From Orrella sp037026685 (GTDB taxonomy: Bacteria; Pseudomonadota; Gammaproteobacteria; Burkholderiales; Burkholderiaceae_B), in NCBI RefSeq assembly GCF_037026685.1, contig NZ_JBANET010000005.1:186001-250000 (forward strand): a DNA stretch of 64,000 nucleotides. The letters run 5' to 3'. Below are positions 60,846-64,000 of this stretch, in pieces. The notes beneath the pieces are model-generated. The model saw nothing but the letters and a program-made list of their open reading frames with translations. It was not told the DNA's origin and made no database searches. Position numbers and translations under genes: made by a program. Position 1 is the first letter of the stretch, and the number at the start of each line of letters is the position of its first letter.

Positions 60846-62287
60846 GGCCGCGCCTGCGAGGCCGGCTGCAGCACCTGGCCGGGCCGTGCGCCGGTGGCCT
60901 GGCCGTTGGCCCAGACGCGTTGCCCGTTGACCCATACCCCTTCGATGCCGTGACTGGCCTGTACGGGATGCGAGAAGGTCGCGCGGTCCGAGACGGTGTC
61001 AGGGTCGAACAGCACCAGGTCGGCATGAAAGCCGGGACGCAGCAGCCCGCGTTCGGCCAGTCCATACTGCGCGGCGGCCAGGCCGGTCATCTTGTGGATC
61101 GCATCGGGCAGCTCCAGCAGTCTTTCCTCCCGCACCATGCGCCGCAATACCTGGGTGAAGGTGCCCCACTGGCGCGGATGCGGGTGGGGGTCGAACGGCA
61201 GGCCGTCCGATCCCACCATGGTCAGGGGATGTTGCAGGATGCGGTTCACATCCGCGGGATCCATCAGGAAATAGATCGCGCCGGCCGGCGACAGCCGGGC
61301 CAGCGTCGCCTCGTCGTCCAGCCCGAATTCGTGCATCAGCGCGTCGAAGTCGCGGCCGGCGGCCTGCGGATAACCCTTGGACCAGGTCACCATGGTGCGG
61401 CGGGCCAGCCGCACCCGGTCCAGCCGCAGCATGGTCGAGGTGGCAGGGTAGGGGTGGCAGTCCAGGCAGACCGGCTGGCTGGCCGATGCCGCCTCGATGC
61501 GGGCCAGGGTCTGGCGCGAACGGCCGTGATTGCGTTCGCCGGCCAGCTTGTGGTGCGAGAACACCACGCGAGCCTGGCAAGCCTGGCCGATGGCCAGCGC
61601 CTCCTCGATGGCCGCGTCGATGTGGTCGCTCTCGTCGCGCAGGTGGGTCGCATAGATGGCGCCGCGCCCGCGCAGCGGCGCGCAGACGTCGATGATCTCG
61701 TCCGTGGGAGCGGCCGCCGCAGGCGGATAGAAGGTGCCGGTGGAAACGCCGAAGGCGCCGGCCTGCATGGCCGCTTCCACCAGGTCGCGCATGCGGGCGC
61801 GCTCGGCCGCGGTGGCCGCACGGCTGGTGTCCTGCATGGTGGCCACGCGCAAAGTGGTATGCCCGACCAGCGCAATGACGTTGACCGCCGCCGGCGCCTG
61901 CCTGAGCGCCTGGAGCCAGCCGGCAAAGCTGTCGTGGCGAAACAGCTCGGGCGGGCCCAGCAGGTCCAGCGGCTGGGGCAGGGGCCGGCCGGCCAGCGGC
62001 GCCAGGCTGATGCCGCAATTGCCGGTCACCACGCTGGTGATTCCCTGCGACACCTTGGGCGTCATGTCGGGATGCACCAGCAGGTAGCCGTCGTCATGGG
62101 TATGCGAATCGACGAAACCCGGGGCCAGCGCCTTGCCGCCGGCATCCAGGACCGGGCCGCCCACCGGTACCGGGACATCGCCCACGGCGACGATGCGGCC
62201 CGCGCGAACGGCCAGGCCGCCGCGCACCGGTTTCCCGCCAGTGCCGTCGATCAGCAGGGCATTGGTGATGGTCAGGTCTGCTTGCAT
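60842..62287 (-). CDS. N-acyl-D-amino-acid deacylase
   Basis: This 481-aa amidohydrolase-superfamily enzyme removes acyl groups from N-acyl-D-amino acids. The zinc motif GFVDSHTHDDGYLLVHPD (HxH) follows a beta-sandwich, and TGNCGISLAP carries the family Cys. VVFSHHKLAGERNHG (with the bridging-Lys region) and CLDCHPYPATSTM are further metal-site parts. The ATG at 62287 was preferred to a longer frame with an Arg/Ser-rich leader. It is coupled to the racemase and lies 10 nt after the Bug gene. Confidence 0.9.
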   Translation of the reverse strand: MQADLTITNALLIDGTGGKPVRGGLAVRAGRIVAVGDVPVPVGGPVLDAGGKALAPGFVDSHTHDDGYLLVHPDMTPKVSQGITSVVTGNCGISLAPLAGRPLPQPLDLLGPPELFRHDSFAGWLQALRQAPAAVNVIALVGHTTLRVATMQDTSRAATAAERARMRDLVEAAMQAGAFGVSTGTFYPPAAAAPTDEIIDVCAPLRGRGAIYATHLRDESDHIDAAIEEALAIGQACQARVVFSHHKLAGERNHGRSRQTLARIEAASASQPVCLDCHPYPATSTMLRLDRVRLARRTMVTWSKGYPQAAGRDFDALMHEFGLDDEATLARLSPAGAIYFLMDPADVNRILQHPLTMVGSDGLPFDPHPHPRQWGTFTQVLRRMVREERLLELPDAIHKMTGLAAAQYGLAERGLLRPGFHADLVLFDPDTVSDRATFSHPVQASHGIEGVWVNGQRVWANGQATGARPGQVLQPASQARP

Positions 62288-62297
62288 GGATGGCGCT

Positions 62298-63278
62298 TCA
62301 GTCGAGCTTTTCGATGTTGGCCGTCTCGATGATGTCCCGCCACTTGATGGTCTCGGCGTCGATGAGGGCCTGGAAGTCCTGCGGGGTGCCGCCGGCCGGG
62401 ATGGCTCCCAGCGCATGCAGGCCGCGCTGCACCTCGGGTTGCCGCAGGGCCTGGTTGATGGCCGTGTTCAGCCGGGCGATGACGTCCTTGGGCGTGCCCT
62501 TGGGCGCGACCACGCCGCCCCAGGCGATCGTCTCGTAGCCCTTGACCCCGCTTTCGTCCAGCGTGGGCACGTCGGGCAGCTGCTCCAGCCGCTGCAGGCT
62601 GCTGACGCCCAGTGCACGGGCCTTGCCGCTTTGCACCAGCGGAAAGGCCTCCGAGGAGTTGATGAACATGAAGTCCAGCCGCTGGCCCAGCAGGTCTTGC
62701 AGGGCGGCGGGACCGCTGTTGTAGGGCACGAACAGCACGTCCACGCCGGCCATGCTCTTGAAAAGCTCGCCGCCCATGTGGCCGGTGGTGCCCACGCCCG
62801 AAGCGCCGTACGACAGCAGGCCGGGCTTGGCCTTGGCGGCGTCGATGATCTCCTGCACGGACTTGAACGGGGATTGTGCCGGCACGATCAGCACGTTGTA
62901 CAGGTTGACCAGGTGCGCCACGGGTTCCAGGTCCGCCTCCACGTCGTAGGGCAGCGTCTTGAACAGCGAACGGTTGACCGCCAGGGTGTTGATGTTGCCG
63001 TAGCCGACGGTGTGGCCATCGGCGGCGGCGCGCTTGATCTGCAGGATGCCGATATTGCCGGCGGCGCCGGGCCGGTTCTCGACGACAAAATTGGCGCCGC
63101 CCAACTGCTGGGCGGTGTGGTTGGCCACCAGCCGTGAAAGCACGTCCGGCGAGCCGCCCGCGGCCGAAGGCACGATGAACGTGACGGGTTTCTCGGGCCA
63201 GGCCGCATGGGCGGCGCCGGCGGCAAGCAGGCAGGTCAAGGCGGCGGCGCGCAGGCCGCGGCTGAGCAGGCGTTTCAT
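62298..63278 (-). CDS. Bug/TctC family periplasmic substrate-binding protein
   Basis: This 326-aa periplasmic receptor has a signal peptide (MKRLLSRGLRAAALTCLLAA to AAHAA). Bug signatures are KPVTFIVPSAAGGSPDVLSR, VVENRPGAAGNIGILQIKRA and YGASGVGTTGHMGGELFKSM. An AAGGGG box precedes the ATG at 63278. Its operon partners suggest that it binds an N-acyl-D-amino acid or related acid. It is divergent from the LysR gene. Confidence 0.92.
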   Translation of the reverse strand: MKRLLSRGLRAAALTCLLAAGAAHAAWPEKPVTFIVPSAAGGSPDVLSRLVANHTAQQLGGANFVVENRPGAAGNIGILQIKRAAADGHTVGYGNINTLAVNRSLFKTLPYDVEADLEPVAHLVNLYNVLIVPAQSPFKSVQEIIDAAKAKPGLLSYGASGVGTTGHMGGELFKSMAGVDVLFVPYNSGPAALQDLLGQRLDFMFINSSEAFPLVQSGKARALGVSSLQRLEQLPDVPTLDESGVKGYETIAWGGVVAPKGTPKDVIARLNTAINQALRQPEVQRGLHALGAIPAGGTPQDFQALIDAETIKWRDIIETANIEKLD

Positions 63279-63363
63279 GTGATCCCCTTGTGGTTTGGTG
63301 TCAAAGCCGAGGCAGGTTATCACCGGGGTCGGCGCGCGCCGTCATCGAAAAATGTCCCAAACC

Positions 63364-63379
63364 TATAATCGCGGGTTAT
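63364..63379 (+). promoter_or_regulatory. LysR -10 and candidate LysR-type operator
   Basis: TATAAT (63364-63369) is a consensus -10 for the lysR gene. The overlapping ATAA-N7-TTAT (63365-63379) fits the T-N11-A pattern of LysR-type binding sites, so the regulator may control itself and the divergent Bug operon. Confidence 0.5.
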
Positions 63380-63398
63380 CGCAATCGAGGGATGCGCC

Positions 63399-64000
63399 AT
63401 GCAGGAAGATGCACCGATGGGCGAGGCCGCGGCGGCGGCCGGCACGGGCGGGCGGCCGCTGAACCTGAGGCAGATCGAGGTGTTTCGCGCCATCATGATG
63501 TCCGGCTCGATCAGCGCCGCCGGCCGTGCGCTGCACGTATCCCAGCCGGCGGTCAGCCGCGTGCTGGCCTTGACGGAAAGCCGCCTGGGCTACGCCTTGT
63601 TCGAACGGGTCAAGAGCCGCCTGGTCCCCACGCCCGAGGCGCGGCGGCTGTATGGCGAGGTCGAGCGCGTGTACGGCGGCATCCAGCGCGTGAACGACCT
63701 GGCCGCGTCGCTGGGCCAGCATGGCGCCGGCGCGTTGCGGGTGGTGGCCAGCGCCACCTTCGGGCAATGGCTGGTGCCGCACGCGCTGCAGCGCCTGCTC
63801 CAGCGTCATCCGCAAGTGCGCGTGGACTATCGCAGCGTCACCTTCGACGAGATGGAGGGCTACTTCCTCAGCGGCAGGGCCGACGTGGGCCTGTCCATAT
63901 CGCAGCCCGAGCATCCCAACCTGACGGCGCAGAAGCTGGGGACCGCGCAGACCGTCTGCGTGCTGCCTGCCGATCATCCCCTGTGCCGAAAGACGCATGT
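63399..64000 (+). CDS. LysR-family transcriptional regulator (3' end off the window)
   Basis: The frame from the ATG at 63399 runs to the right edge (about 200 residues). An N-terminal helix-turn-helix is clear: LNLRQIEVFRAIMMSGSISA, AGRALHVSQPAVSRVLALTE and RLGYALFERVKSRLVPTPEA. The start of the ligand-binding domain follows (LRVVASATFGQWLVPHAL, then the acidic VTFDEMEGYFLSGRADVGLS). It is divergent from the racemase/deacylase/Bug operon and likely regulates it. An alternative ATG at 63392 is out of frame. Confidence 0.92.
   Translation, partial: MQEDAPMGEAAAAAGTGGRPLNLRQIEVFRAIMMSGSISAAGRALHVSQPAVSRVLALTESRLGYALFERVKSRLVPTPEARRLYGEVERVYGGIQRVNDLAASLGQHGAGALRVVASATFGQWLVPHALQRLLQRHPQVRVDYRSVTFDEMEGYFLSGRADVGLSISQPEHPNLTAQKLGTAQTVCVLPADHPLCRKTH

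Overview
The window reads as a high-GC betaproteobacterial chromosome, most like Bordetella or a close Alcaligenaceae relative. Two Bug/TctC-type binding proteins, an atpIBEFHAGDC operon and a hemA-prfA-prmC-grxD-ubiX-ttcA housekeeping run fit that group. The genus is inferred from gene content and product style, not from a database search.

1-20.8 kb is a surface-polysaccharide region. On the minus strand an operon runs rfbB-rfbD-rfbA-rfbC (dTDP-L-rhamnose synthesis), then a DUF1800 and a DUF1501 gene, then kpsM and kpsT (ABC exporter; kpsT runs off the left edge). A lone plus-strand ParB/sulfiredoxin-like gene and three overlapping minus-strand glycosyltransferases follow, then pgi. The plus strand then carries galU-kpsC-kpsS (Kdo linker synthesis of ABC-dependent capsules) and a short-chain dehydrogenase broken by a 2-nt duplication. 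A PhyH-type dioxygenase faces it. Exporter, nucleotide-sugar supply, chain assembly and lipid-linker genes could together make one rhamnose-containing capsule or glycan.

20.9-25.4 kb holds a compositionally different OLD-family ATPase/TOPRIM gene, a membrane LTA-synthase/sulfatase fused to a GNAT acetyltransferase, and a recombination scar with a CitE-like C-terminal fragment. 25.4-30.1 kb is a catabolic operon: CaiB-type CoA transferase, Bug binding protein, amidase, isochorismatase-type hydrolase. 30.1-32.1 kb is an islet between that operon and a tRNA-Phe gene. It holds a ParE tail remnant, a truncated AbiEi-type antitoxin gene, an intact RelB/RelE-type toxin-antitoxin pair with a palindromic operator, and an unrecognised 59-codon gene.

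32.2-37.8 kb is housekeeping (hemA, prfA, prmC, grxD, ubiX, ttcA), with two tiny ORFs linking prfA to prmC by stop/start overlaps. 37.8-43.8 kb is a thiolase / acyl-CoA ligase / TRAP-transporter operon behind a cluster of ACGTA-containing repeats. 43.8-52.3 kb is mixed: PAS-LuxR regulator, a possible DUF6817 protein, MetQ-like binding protein, folB, FAD oxidoreductase, M61 peptidase, enoyl-CoA hydratase and a DUF1254/DUF1214 protein. 52.4-60.1 kb is the complete F1Fo ATP synthase operon with promoter and terminator. 60.1-64 kb holds an Asp/Glu-type racemase, an N-acyl-D-amino-acid deacylase and a Bug receptor, with a divergent LysR regulator cut by the right edge. I saw no rRNA, CRISPR array or complete insertion sequence.
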